From Rhyacophila brunnea (Eukaryota; Arthropoda; Insecta; Trichoptera; Rhyacophilidae): a stretch of 64,000 bases of DNA. The number at the start of each line of letters is the position of its first letter. The first letter of the stretch is position 1. The notes beneath the pieces were generated by a model. That model ran no database searches. It was given only the letters and a program-made list of their open reading frames with translations, and was not told the DNA's origin. The translations under genes and the position numbers were made by a program. Location of the stretch: positions 3,968,001-4,032,000 of the forward strand of contig JAGYXB010001324.1 in assembly GCA_022495005.1 (NCBI GenBank). The letters run 5' to 3'. Shown in pieces: positions 23,370 through 33,105 of this stretch.

Positions 23370-23845
23370 TTGCGTACATGGCGGGTAATGCATTTGAGTA
23401 CCTGCACGAACTTAACAAACCAATGCAAGGTAAGAATGAAAATATATTGACGTAATCTGATAAAAGGACCTACCAGACCACCAATGAAAACAAGCAATAA
23501 TTTATATTGGATCCTTCTCAAAAACATTTAACTTTGCTTGAAATAAAATTTCATCATTACTTTCATACAATCAATACGACTGGATTCGAAACCCATTCTA
23601 TAGAAGCGCTTATGCATTTTATTGATTTTGGTTTAAAGAATATCCTCGTATTTCTGACAAGGCTATCGCAGTTCAGCTCCCATGTTCTACGACATATCTA
23701 GGTGAGCAAAGTTTTTCAACTCAAGTTATAATTAAAAATAATAAACAGTCTTGCTTGAAGGGTCTTGACCAAGAGCATCGGGTTGCTCTTTCAAATATCA
23801 AGTTAAAATATATAAAACTTTTACGTTCATTGAAACAAGCTTAGG
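23370..23845 (+). pseudogene. Decayed hAT transposase, C-terminal part
   Basis: About 23370-23450 reads YMAGNAFEYLHELNKPMQGK followed by NENILT. This matches the hAT segment (I/L)F..LN.LN..(L/M)QGKN.NI(L/F)T. From about 23640, after frameshifts, STTYLGEQSFSTQVI and LDQEHRVALSNIKLKYIKLL match the C-terminal (T/S)TY.CE..FS / LRVALS region. Stops and shifts break the frame and the expected middle part is missing. The gene is dead. Confidence 0.75.
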
Positions 23846-23974
23846 TATCATATTAATTAATTATTTTATTGATAATATAAATACATGGGAATATGTACAT
23901 GTGGTTCTTCATCGTGTGCTATCTATATTTAATTGTTTATCAAATAAGTATGTAATGTAATTTTGGTGCGGGGG

Positions 23975-24425
23975 ATAGGTGGGGCTCTAGCCTGGGGGGC
24001 CAGGCTCAGGGGGGGGCGGTGTGGCAGGTCAAGCAGATAACTGAGATAAACACAAATCACAAATTTATTCTAATAGCAAAAATAGTCGCCTGCGGCGCTG
24101 TTTTTCTTCGCTGTCATTAATATTTTAAAACATAGGATTGTGGGAAAAAATTTATTATTATTGTGCCAATAATCGACAAATAATTATTTTTAACCGGACA
24201 ACTAACCATAATTCAAGTTGATATATTAATGTATACAAAAAATCGCTATACATAGAATCAATACGATTAATTTTACCTCGAACACCATAACACCGTTTGA
24301 AAAACGCTATTTTTTTAAAAGTATCACACTGTCTTTAACCTTAGCGATAGGTAGGGGGGCAGCCAAAGGTTCTGGCCTCGGGTCCCCCTTGAGGATGTGG
24401 GGTCCATGTTTTGATACATATATAT
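23975..24425. repeat. Inner copy of the 19690-type repeat
   Basis: It begins with GGGGCTCTAGCCTGGGG, shares GAGATAAACACAAATCACAA with 19770, and ends at CTTGAGGATGTGGGGTCCAT. It lies inside the hAT at 23253-24493. A GTCGCCTGCGGCGCTG motif here is repeated at 23102 in the outer relic. Confidence 0.75.
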
Positions 24426-24501
24426 TTTTTTATCCGCAGAATTCTGGGAAGATTTTTGGTGTGCCGCGGGTGAGAAAAGGTTGCGGAGCACTGCTTTAGA
24501 G

Positions 24502-24595
24502 CACCACACTGCCCATAACCTCAGCAATAGGTAGATGGGCCCGCCAAAGATCCTGGCCTGGGGACCCGCTTCAGGATGTGGGGCCCATGATAGAA
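24502..24595. repeat. Right end of outer 19690-type repeat
   Basis: CACACTGCCCATAACCTCAG to GATGTGGGGCCCATGAT matches the right ends at 24330-24413 and 20020-20098. It continues the element interrupted by the hAT at 23253. Confidence 0.75.
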
Positions 24596-24893
24596 TCCAT
24601 TTGTCAATAATCGATGATGAATTTGGATTGACTACTATTGAAATTGATTGTGCTAATAAGCAAGCACATTCATCGCATGGAAAACAAATTAATTTAAAAA
24701 TGAATATAATGAGTAAGTTACTTACTAAGTTACTTAATTTTTTTATTTTTTTTATTTTTTTCATTTTTGTATTAGTACATTTTTGACTATTTAAAACGGT
24801 GTCTGTTTTATTATTCAATGAAATAAAGGGGGGGAGGCGCCAAGATTAGATTTTTGAAAAGGGAGGCGTAGTAACATCAAGTTTGGAAACCAC
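24596..24893. other. Repeat-edge sequence with single hAT-like end
   Basis: The right edge AAGTTTGGAAACCACTG (24877-24893) is a plausible inverted hAT terminus, but no left partner is visible. T-rich runs at 24735-24770. The 164-codon minus-strand frame across 24324-24818 is built from repeat ends and is not a gene. Confidence 0.4.
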
Positions 24894-26465
24894 TGCTATA
24901 TAGGTACTGAATATACATAATTTGAAAACATCTCATGCAATATACACACTAGAAAGTTTGTAGATATATTATTATATTTGGGTGAAGATAGATTACTGAA
25001 ATATTACAATTAAATAACACTGTCTTTCATCATCACAAAGAAATACTCAATTTCCCAATCACCATGGAAATTATAAGTTTTGGTCTTCTTTTCGGCACCC
25101 ATTGTAGGATTACTGATAACTATCTTAGAAATCGGAAGCATCAGTTGTTTGTTCTCTCAAGGAGCAGAACTAACCTGCCATTGGTGATGCCAATTGGGAG
25201 GGCAATAACTCTGTTTAACTAAATCGCTTCATATGTTGATATATTCCACCTACGTGAGGATGAGTATAGGTGGACGTTGTCTTATAAATTCTTGAAATAG
25301 GGTCTTCTTAGCTTATTCGGTGTGATTACACTTCATTGTGCTTATCTAATTTACATTTTTTTGTATTTACACTTTTCTACTGTTTAATAACTTAATACTG
25401 ATCGTTTTTTTCGTTTCTAAATGTCATGTTCTGAATGTCTTAAATTAATAATTTGTAATGTTCACAATATGTATAAAAAAATGACGGCAAGGAAAAGCCT
25501 TAGTTTAAAGCACGAGGATTCAGATCTTCTTTTTCTCTCGCTCCTGTGGCAGGCCGTGAGTGTACGAATACGAATCAAGCGATACAACGACTAACGAGGT
25601 TAAGCAGGCTTCCTCGTAGTTATTTGAAAAATACTTTCATGTAAGCTGGTTAAGGAAATAAAAAAATGTTAACATTTCCCTTCAAAATCCCTATGAAATC
25701 ATATTATTATTTTACTACTGAATGTAGGTACAATATATTTAGATTTTCTCAAAAATCAATTCATAGGGTCTATGGTGCGAACTACGTGTTGGATATGCCT
25801 GGTTTATAGATATTTATGTTTTATATTGCTTTGTAATGGGACTGTGTCGCTTAGTGTATAAATGCATGAAGTGGTTAATTTACATTAATTATCAACGACA
25901 GACGATTAAGAATTTATTGAGGAAATCGTATTTTTTTTAAATATTATATTGTAGAATTTAAATGTTTAGCCTGGCAAGAGACGCCGTACAAAAAGTAAAA
26001 ATCAGACATTTAAGTTACCTCATAAATTAGCACGGCAGCAGCTGTCAAATTATTAATGTAAAATACGCACAATTTCAAACTTGAATATGAAAAAAAATCA
26101 AATTAACCTTAAACTCGAAGGTTAGAAGTCGCTCCACAAATCGTAGGTATTAATTCACACAAGGTTTATGATCATTTTCAGATTTTTCGATTAAAACCGG
26201 TTTTATTTAAGAACTTACTTACGTTACCGTACCTAGTACATTGATGTAACTCTTCAGATAATATACGAACCTTTTAATGGGCCGTGAACAGGGACATTAT
26301 CTTGTTGTCGAACTATTAAAAAAAAATGAAAATTGTGCCTACAGGATCTCTGTATTAAATTTCATTGTAGATATAATATTGTACGAGTATGCCTTCTTAT
26401 TTTGAACATACATAGGTAATTTGAAAATATCTCATGCATATACCCACTAGAAAAATACTTTAAAA
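24894..26465. other. Spacer
   Basis: No gene assigned. 25040-25330 is less AT-rich and might be an old element. Near 26215 the minus strand has a donor-like GTAAGTAAG, and at about 26307 a pyrimidine run ending in TTAATAG, but the enclosed frame is short. Confidence 0.35.
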
Positions 26466-26543
26466 TTTAAACACCCGACGGGACTTGAACCTGTAACCGC
26501 CGCATTCGCGCCAGTGTGCTTTTCCAATTAAACTACGGGCATC
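26466..26543 (-). repeat. tRNA-like sequence, cloverleaf partly intact
   Basis: The minus strand reads ATGCCCGTAGTTTAATTGGA then AAAGC and, further on, ACAGGTTCAAGTCCCGT. The seven-base acceptor stem (ATGCCCG with CGGGTGT, two G-U pairs) and the T arm (one mismatch) can form. The D arm is four pairs. The anticodon stem is badly mismatched and position 33 is C instead of U, so a working tRNA is unlikely. It is a tRNA pseudogene or the head of another SINE. Confidence 0.6.
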
Positions 26544-28185
26544 CTACTTAATTACGACATTTTTAACTAGTATTTATTACATTAAACATTTATCAATGCG
26601 TTACAACGTTAGCTATCGGTTTATTATATTTAATTAAGGTAGATATCAAATAATTCTTTAGTTACTAACCGCCTTCACGTATACTGCATTATTTAGTTTT
26701 TATAACGTGGGTAGACTAGAGCTAATAATTTAATAAACTATTTTTTTTATTCAACGAATAAGGCACACGATTTGAGAATGTAACATTCATTGAAATAAAT
26801 AGTTTTTCATACCTTCATATTTTTGTTGCGTTGGTCGATATTTTATGATCAAGAAGTGTTTACTTATGGAAGAAGATCTTCGCAAGTACCTAGGTAGTAT
26901 ACCTACAGAAATTCTAAGTAAACTTCTCATTTCTCTGAAAGAATCATAAGATCAAGTTGAATTATGAAATAATGTTGCCTGCGGCGCTTGTGTGGTTGAC
27001 GTAAATCCTTTTCATAGTAGAAAAATCTAGCAGAACAAAATAAAAATAATGTTCTGATTCTCAATTTAACACGCATACCAAAAATATCAAATGAAAAGAT
27101 TTGTACGCGGATATTGGGTGGCTCTCTCTCTTATCAGACAATAATTGACACCTTCCTACAAGATGATTCCGGGCACGCACGTACCTCTATTCACTTTGTC
27201 CATATAAATCAGTGGACCGACTAAGGACCGGGGATCCATGGGCTAAATGAAAAAAAATTACTTCATAGCTAAATACATAAGTATTCTACAAAATTCTACA
27301 TAACTATATTCATCATCCTAAAGATGTGAAAATGCCAAAAGAATATGCTTCAAAATATTTCTTGTGTTCATTAAGGCTATACCTCAGTTGAAGCACGGTC
27401 TAAAAAGATCGTGGCTAGGCGATGCGCGGATTGCGGGTCGCGGGTGCAAATACGCATGCCGAACGAAATATAATTTGTCATATAAACCCAACATGCTTCC
27501 ATTTAATGTTCTGTTTGTTGTTCTATTAGTAACAATGCAAATATATTCATTGACATGTTTTCTCTTTCAAGTAAATGGGTAACGTTTTTAGTCATCTTTA
27601 CACGATTTAAGAATTAATACCCCCGTCGCCATCACGAAACAAATTGACGTGTTCCCAGCTAGACGTTCTCTCTCCGAATGCCAGCGAGTCCAAAATTTCG
27701 TCGCGCCTATAGTTGAAAATTATTTGCCGTTCCACTGATGCATTGTCTTAATGCTTTAAGACTACCTGAGACAAACAATATAAGTACCTACCTAATGTTG
27801 GCTAAAACATTCAAATATTATACGTTGCTATGAAAATAACAACACTCATACACGTGTATGGTAAGTCAAATTAATTACTTTATAGCGAAGAGAGACTACA
27901 ACGGCGCACTTCAAACTTGTAACATTAACCGATGACAATTTAAAATAAACCGATTTTTCCTTCGTTGCAATATAAATGCAGGGTGCATATTTTAAGCTTA
28001 AATCAGTATTAATGTGATAACTTATTATTAGCTTGACATGTGCCTCAATTTTCTCAAATTGGTATCGTCTCAATATATTTTTTTGTTAAATATTTCTAAA
28101 TCACTAAGCGATTTGATTTTTCAATATATTAAGCTAGGTACAGTTTGTTTACGTTTACATGCTTAATTCATGCACGTCCTATAGA
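26544..28185. other. Mostly AT-rich spacer
   Basis: 27400-27470 is GC-richer (GATGCGCGGATTGCGGGTCG) but has no repeat partner. A GTTGCCTGCGGCGCTTG motif at 26974 repeats the one at 23102 and 24081, so a fragment of that repeat may lie here. Confidence 0.35.
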
Positions 28186-28189
28186 TTTC

Positions 28190-28330
28190 CACCTGAAACC
28201 GGAATCGTCACGTGAATTGGACTATATCATCAGGCGCCGCATGGAGCGCGTTTAAAATTCATAGTGAGAACTCCGCGAAACGACCTTGTGATGACGTCAC
28301 AGGTCGACTTTACACATAACTACACATGTG
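28190..28330. promoter_or_regulatory. CpG-containing island with CRE site
   Basis: GTCACGTGAATTGG, GCGCCGCATGGAGCGCG and a consensus cAMP-response element TGACGTCA (28292-28299, in GATGACGTCACAGG) occur within 140 bp in an AT-rich setting. It could be a promoter or enhancer. No transcript is evident next to it. Confidence 0.3.
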
Positions 28331-28483
28331 TGCATGTACAGATGTACATATCCGATGTAGCATTGTATAAATATAAATAAATATAAATAGTAAAGTTACA
28401 TTGGCGTGTTGTGTTATTTGTACAATGGTGTTAGTGAATGAACGGATGTGTGTGTGCAGCTGAACGAGATGTATATATTTTTT

Positions 28484-28800
28484 TCACTTGCTCAAATTTA
28501 ACAATCCGGTATGGATCTTGCTGGTTTCTTCACAATAAATAAACTTAATGCAAGGTTGATAAGACGAACCGGACTGGAAAGAGACAACAAGGTCTAGGAT
28601 CGCATAATGTCCTCCAAATAATACAAAATAAGGAACGATTTTAAACGTACTAATACACATTAGGTAAAATACGCCCGTTTGAACGTTTTGGGTATAGAAG
28701 TCAATCGACTTTGGCACCATATGTGATTCGTGGGAGTATTGGATTGTTTGCTGCAATGCCTGTTTCAATGCTAGCGAATGACAACATTGCAACTGCAAGG
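28484..28800 (-). pseudogene. Possible piggyBac-like transposase remnant
   Basis: A 104-codon frame on the minus strand contains GGHYAILDLVVSFQSGSSYQ then PCIKFIY. That order resembles the piggyBac pattern GG.VVLDLV....G.....(D)NFFTS..LL..L, and the earlier part MVPKSIDFYTQNVQTGVFYL could correspond to KP..FK.(Y/W)....G..YDF. The key aspartate expected near (Y/F)DN is replaced (CIKF), so it would be inactive. About 85 bp also occur at 2280-2370. The family call is tentative. It may be another DNA transposon. Confidence 0.35.
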
Positions 28801-29306
28801 CACTTTTGCCGTACCTATGGTGCCACTGTTTAATAATTTAACTGTACCATAAATACAGATAAGTATTAAGTATCCATATTATATTGTTATATTATAACAT
28901 AATATAGTTTTGGTTAAGCATGCCTAATTGAGGTGCTGAGGATGAATGAATACAATTGCACCGGTTCCCAACATTAAGTCGACTTAAATCCCTGCATGAA
29001 AAAAACGTTTTACAGAAGAATCCAACGTTAGGATTAAAATGCTTATAACATTCCATACAAAGAGTTTCATGTTGGATTTCTATTTGACACATTAATGTGA
29101 TGATGGAAAATCTGTTATTAACTTTTTTTTTCCATATAGCACTTGCATTCGTTTAATCTCCGGTATTTCAGTAGTAATCAGAAAAATCTAAATAATATAA
29201 AAAATCAAAATATCGAATGTAACCTATAATTTGTCAAATCTCCCAAAAGTTAGAAGTATATGTTTGATAAAAATCAATTATTTTAAATTAGGAGGCTTTA
29301 AAATAC
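28801..29306. other. Spacer
   Basis: Unique AT-rich sequence with nothing assignable. Confidence 0.4.
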
Positions 29307-29339
29307 CGTGCGTAATAATGCGTAATAATGCGTAATGCG
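29307..29339. repeat. Short tandem repeat CGTAATAATG
   Basis: Three imperfect units of CGTAATAATG lie directly beside the MITE at 29341. Confidence 0.8.
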
Positions 29340-29340
29340 T

Positions 29341-29699
29341 TAATTACATTGAGCTACTTTACGAGCTGTTTGTTGGCAAATTTACAATCTGCCTGTAAAG
29401 TCGCCCAGTGTAATCATTGAACAAGCTAACACGCAGATTGTAAACAATATACAGAGAAAAGTTGAAAGCCGGTCAACTTTACACGCTACACACCGGCGTG
29501 AGGGCCTACAGCGTATGCACAGTAAAGCGTAGTAGCAACCTTCTGGTAAAAAAACGAACTACGTTCTGTCAAAATAGTCGTTGGCTAATGGCTTCTCAGC
29601 GAATGGAAAGTTTTGTGTGTCATCATCACAATCGCAGTAGCTGAATCGCCCGCTTTTAAATTCGCCAACAAACAGCTCGTAAAGTAGCTCAATGTAATT
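29341..29699. mobile_element. Single-copy MITE with 43-bp terminal inverted repeats
   Basis: The left arm 29341-29383 (TAATTACATTGAGCTACTTT ... GTTGGCAAATTTA) is the near-perfect inverse of 29657-29699 (TAAATTCGCCAAC ... CTCAATGTAATT). The interior is about 270 bp and GC-richer, including ACACCGGCGTGAGGGCC. No similar copy elsewhere in the window, and no clear target-site duplication, so the superfamily is unknown. Confidence 0.8.
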
Positions 29700-30031
29700 G
29701 ACGCTTAAGGCCAGTGAAGCGCCTCGGATACCGAACATGGAAAACAATATTACGATGAAAAATTGTGACTATATTTATAAGCTTGCTAGTGCGGTGAAAA
29801 GCAAAGTATGAAAACACTTAATATTCTCATGCAGGACATGCTTACTAAGCTGAAACTTCAACAATAAGTAAATTAATATCCTACAAACTGAGGAAAATTG
29901 TGTTGCTAACATCTGTATCAATATCCTGTGGTCATTGAAACCTTGACACGATAAAGAAGAAGATCAAGCCGACAAAATAATTCAAATATATTTCCCAAAA
30001 GGTAGCAAAATGTGTGTTTTAACAGCGAATG
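29700..30031. other. Spacer
   Basis: Nothing assignable. Confidence 0.4.
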
Positions 30032-30039
30032 TTCTAAAT

Positions 30040-30718
30040 CAGTGTTTCCCAAAATGTGGTACGCGTACCCCCTGGGGTACGGAAAGAGTTTGGTGGGGGT
30101 ACGCGCTGAACCAGGCTTTGGCTGCGCTTGGTGCAACAAGCACCAATACGACATCTATACAACATCCATGCTAGGAGGTTTATCACATGCGGAAGAAGAG
30201 CAATTGTTGGAATTAGCTTCAGACGGATTCTTGAAAAACAAATATAAGGAGTGTTCTTTAACATCACTCTGTTCGCAAATGTAACATGTGTATCCAGTTT
30301 TAACACAGAAAGTCCAACTTCATATCTATCTATGTGAAGTTGATTTTTGTAGATTTTTTTGTAGACATTAAGTCAAAAAAAGGAACAGGCTTTTGAATGT
30401 GGAACCGCATATCAGATTAAAATTAACAACCAGGGAACCAAATTATGATGATCTGTCTCAACATAAACACTTTCATTCTTCTGATTGATTATAATGAATG
30501 TTATATAAATTACCTTCAATTAATTAAAGTATTTATTTTATTTATATTTTATTATGAATTTTATTTTTCGTTTATCATTATTTTGTTTATGTACTAAAAT
30601 AGCATAAATATATTTTGATTGTAATTAAAGTATATGCAATTTTTTTTTGACGAAGGTTAGTCAGTGTTTCGAAAATTATAGAAGGGGTACAAAGATGTCG
30701 AAAGTTTGGAAAACACTA
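30040..30718 (+). mobile_element. hAT relic with CAGTGTTTCCC ends
   Basis: It starts CAGTGTTTCCCAAAATGTGG, with GGTACGCGTACCCCCTGGGG behind it, and ends GTTTGGAAAACACT. The flanks TTCTAAAT (30032-30039) and ATCTAAAT (30718-30725) match at 7 of 8 positions. The end sequence type and the transposase remnant agree with hAT. Confidence 0.88.
30170..30490 (+). pseudogene. hAT transposase C-terminal remnant
   Basis: In the frame at 30177 onward, SHAEEEQLLELASDGFLKNK then YKECSLTSLCSQM appear. After a stop and shifts, KKRNRLLNVEPHIRLKLTTR and EPNYDDLSQHKHFHSS follow. This matches the end of ZBED/FAM200-like hAT transposases (EEQL(L)EL..D..LK..F.E..L..FW, then K.RNRLNVE.D(L/I)R(L)..(T/S)...P). The linking segment with the conserved TYLCE motif is degraded to roughly HIYLCE. 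Not functional. Confidence 0.8.
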
Positions 30719-30725
30719 TCTAAAT

Positions 30726-31135
30726 GAAACTCGACAAGGAGATAAATCAATTCCTATCTAAAATGTGTAAATAAAATTCGGTGCGATTTGTGTCCGTTTT
30801 ACCTGACTTTGTCGACGGGTCTGACATAACGCGGGACGCATTTTTAAAAAGGTCACGTGACAAGTTACAAGTGCACGTGACAGGTATTTACGAAGGTGTG
30901 GCGTTCATTTGCGAGAGAAGTCGGAGAAAGTTTTATTTATTTCGAGCCATTGTCAGTAATATAATATTGTATATACTACGTATTGCCGACGAGGTTTTGA
31001 TGGGATCTGTATTTGCGAGATTAAAGGTGCTCGTGGGTGTGATAGAGGAGCAGGCAACATATTTATTGCACGGATTGTCTGGATATTAAAACTACGCGTC
31101 CCGCTACGGAAGCAATGAGGCGCGGTAAGGTATTT
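30726..31135 (+). promoter_or_regulatory. CpG-rich block: paired CACGTG boxes, open frame, donor
   Basis: Two CACGTGAC boxes start at 30854 and 30874, exactly 20 bp apart. The first sits in the full palindrome GTCACGTGAC. They lie inside a 103-codon frame (30781-31089) that begins GTG and has no early ATG, with the inner part EVLMGSVFARLKVLVGVIEE. Downstream, GCGCG|GTAAGG near 31126 is a possible donor. A promoter with an untranslated first exon, or an internal exon, would both fit. The frame has no recognisable domain. Confidence 0.3.
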
Positions 31136-31524
31136 TTAATGATTTTTATCTTGCGCATTGCCTCACCGCAACTCATTTTCATTCTCATCTAAATCTGTGT
31201 ACAGCATATTAAAAGAAATAAAAACGACAATAAATTCCAATAAAAAATATTTCGAATACATAATCTTTATATTTGAATATATGAATGCACTGTTAATAAA
31301 TAAAGTAGGTAATAGCCAAAGGTAAAGAAATATATTATAGCGACTAAAATGTCAGTCGGTTATAAGTGGTTGGTCAACAAAAAAATTCAAGATACAATTT
31401 TAACTTATAGGTAGATTCTAATTAACAACGAGATCATCGTCATAGAGTTTAATTGTATCTTTATGAACTGCATGTAATATTATGATCCAACATAATATAT
31501 TAATATTAGGTATTACAAGAAATT
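31136..31524. other. Spacer
   Basis: Unique AT-rich sequence. Confidence 0.4.
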
Positions 31525-31664
31525 GGTGTTAGCCACTTGCTCAACCTATTAGGTCCATACGCTGACACAAATTGAAAAACAATGTGTATTTTCCAGACCC
31601 ATGATTCGAACCCAGGGACCCACGATATTATAATCCGACGCGCAAGCCGCTTGGCCATCGTGGG
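31525..31664 (-). mobile_element. tRNA-derived SINE, copy 3, 3'-truncated
   Basis: On the minus strand the head GCCCACGATGGCCAAGCGGC and box B GGGTTCGAATCATGGG are followed by the TTTTTCAATTTGTGT and TATGGACCTAATAGGTTGAG blocks. The copy stops near GTGGCTAACACC, so the CATTTCTCG tail is missing. Confidence 0.85.
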
Positions 31665-32160
31665 CATAGTTGTATATTTACGCACTGCATCAATTTTGAT
31701 CTAAAATAATATACAAATTATTGTGTATATAAAAAATACATTGTACAATGGTATAAATATTTACTTGTACAAATTTAGTCTTTTTAGTCGACGGGTATTT
31801 CGGTTAAAATATCAAGACTATCTGAATAAACATTTTACATACCGATGTCATCTACGCAATATGTTAAAATTACGAATATTAAAACAAAAAGTAAATCTTT
31901 CAATTTTTTCTACTGATACAAATCCAACCACACTAAAATCCAATAACCAACCATAATAGAATTTCCATTTCGTAATACATATCACACGACTCCCCCTAGT
32001 TATATATAGTTCTAAACTCTTGACAACACGATGAATGTTCCGATCCAGTAAACACGACCATACAAAAATGTGTGGGTAGGTAGATGCGTAGACGTCATGA
32101 ATTGGGCGCAAACATCTGTTTAAACTAAAACGTTATCGAAATATGTAAACATTAAACCAA
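31665..32160. other. AT-rich spacer with one fold-back family fragment
   Basis: At about 31780-31830 (GTCGACGGGTATTTCGGTTA ... TCAAGACTATCTGAAT) there is a diverged fragment of the repeat that forms the hairpin at 33541-34180. The rest is featureless. Confidence 0.5.
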
Positions 32161-32164
32161 CAGG

Positions 32165-32387
32165 TGGTTTACTGTGACGTCACGCGGGTGCTACGAGAGG
32201 TAGCGTAGACAAGTAAAATGCTACGCTCGCTACGAACCTCTACGGAGCGTAGACACTCGGAGGCGGAGCTTTGGCAAAGTGCTGCTATCCGACCACTCGA
32301 CTAGCAGACGTTTCCAATTTCTCCAAAAACTCGAATTATATTTTGTTTACAGCGTTAACCATAAACAATCTAATACTATTTTCTCGG
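32165..32387 (+). promoter_or_regulatory. Promoter-like region ending in a splice donor
   Basis: It holds a consensus CRE TGACGTCA (32175-32182), CpG-rich sequence, and repeated TACGCTC / GAGCGTAG and GAGAGGTAGCG / CGCTACGAACCTC blocks that can pair. It ends TTTTCTCGG|GTGAGTGAG at 32387/32388, a strong donor. A 28-codon frame (ATG at 32221) stops before the donor. I read it as a possible transcription start region with a non-coding first exon for the 32441-32666 segment. No TATA box or initiator is certain. Confidence 0.35.
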
Positions 32388-32440
32388 GTGAGTGAGTTCT
32401 TAATAGTATATTAGATTAATAAAAATGTTCTTCTTTTACG

Positions 32441-32666
32441 ATGTCTGTTAAGAAAAAGGTACTCATTTAATACATAATAATATCATGTTGTCTTAAATAT
32501 TTAAGTTAATTTCAATATTAAAGGTCGGCTTGCCAGCTTTGCTGCTACGGCGGCTGGTACAAAAATCCGGAGGACGCTGGCCCAGTCCAGGATAAAGAGA
32601 AATGAAGGACGAAACTACGACCCGTCCTGGGATATTAACCCACACATGATTAATAATATTGAGTGA
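32441..32666 (+). CDS. Candidate small spliced gene segment
   Basis: ATG at 32441 opens MSVKKK, then AAG|GTACTC is a possible donor (32459). An acceptor-like TTTCAATATTAAAG precedes GTCGGC at 32524, where base composition becomes GC-rich until about 32640. All three frames stay open for a while: one gives 24 codons and joins directly to MSVKKK; one gives 26 codons (QLCCYGGWYKNPEDAG) and can join via a second CAG at 32536; the third gives 46 codons ending NYDPSWDINPHMINNIE at TGA 32664. An ATTAAA signal follows at 32750. I recognise none of the peptides, and which frame is used cannot be decided from sequence alone. Confidence 0.35.
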
Positions 32667-32847
32667 AAGTATTTGATGGAAATTTAAAATACATTGAAAT
32701 TTATGAGAGTTATTTAATAATCCATATTATTGTTCGTCTAAATAATGCATTAAAAAGTCCTTATTCCATAATTTGATGGTCAGATTCAACACAATTTGAG
32801 ATAATATAATGAAAATGGATGTTTTTTTAATATATCATAATATAGGT

Positions 32848-33105
32848 CAGCGATGGTGAACCTATAACATGCGTGCTACGTTTGGCACGGGTGGAAATTC
32901 TAATGGCACCACGCGAAAGAATTGTAGAGCAATGTAAACTCAACCATTAGCACGTAGAACATCTTGAACGACGTAGCTTCTGATAAAAAAAAAAATAAAA
33001 AGCTTCCCACTACGATACCGGAGAAAATTTCCATTGTAAGCGAAAAGGGCCATATGATTGGTATTTAAAAGCTGAAATCCTTTGGCACGCCACCCATTAT
33101 CAATT
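32848..33105. mobile_element. Decayed hAT MITE
   Basis: CAGCGATGGTGAACCTATAA and a nearby TTTGGCACGGGT on the left, and CTTTGGCACGCCACCCATT on the right, are mirrored ends of the common hAT type that starts CAGCGATGGTGAACC. The right terminus is eroded and no duplication is visible. Confidence 0.6.

Larger units (their letters stand above)
23253..24493 (+). mobile_element. hAT element nested in an older relic, 8-bp TSD
   Basis: CAGTGCTCCGCAACC on the left and GGTTGCGGAGCACTG on the right bound 1241 bp, flanked by perfect CTTTAGAG duplications (23245-23252 and 24494-24501). GTGTGCCG blocks follow both ends. Inside are decayed transposase pieces (about 23370-23440 and 23500-23845) and, at 23975-24425, a copy of the repeat also seen at 19690. 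The sequence on either side of the duplication belongs to another relic of the same kind. Confidence 0.92.

Noticed and set aside
23144..23527. 127-codon minus-strand open frame
   Set aside because: It is antisense to decayed hAT transposase and crosses the target-site duplication and terminal repeat.
24324..24818. 164-codon minus-strand open frame
   Set aside because: It is assembled from the GC-rich ends of the 19690-type repeat and the hAT terminus. Similar pseudo-frames would arise in every copy.
26466..26543. Functional tRNA gene
   Set aside because: Acceptor and T arms pair, but the anticodon stem has two central mismatches and U33 is replaced, so I list it only as tRNA-like.
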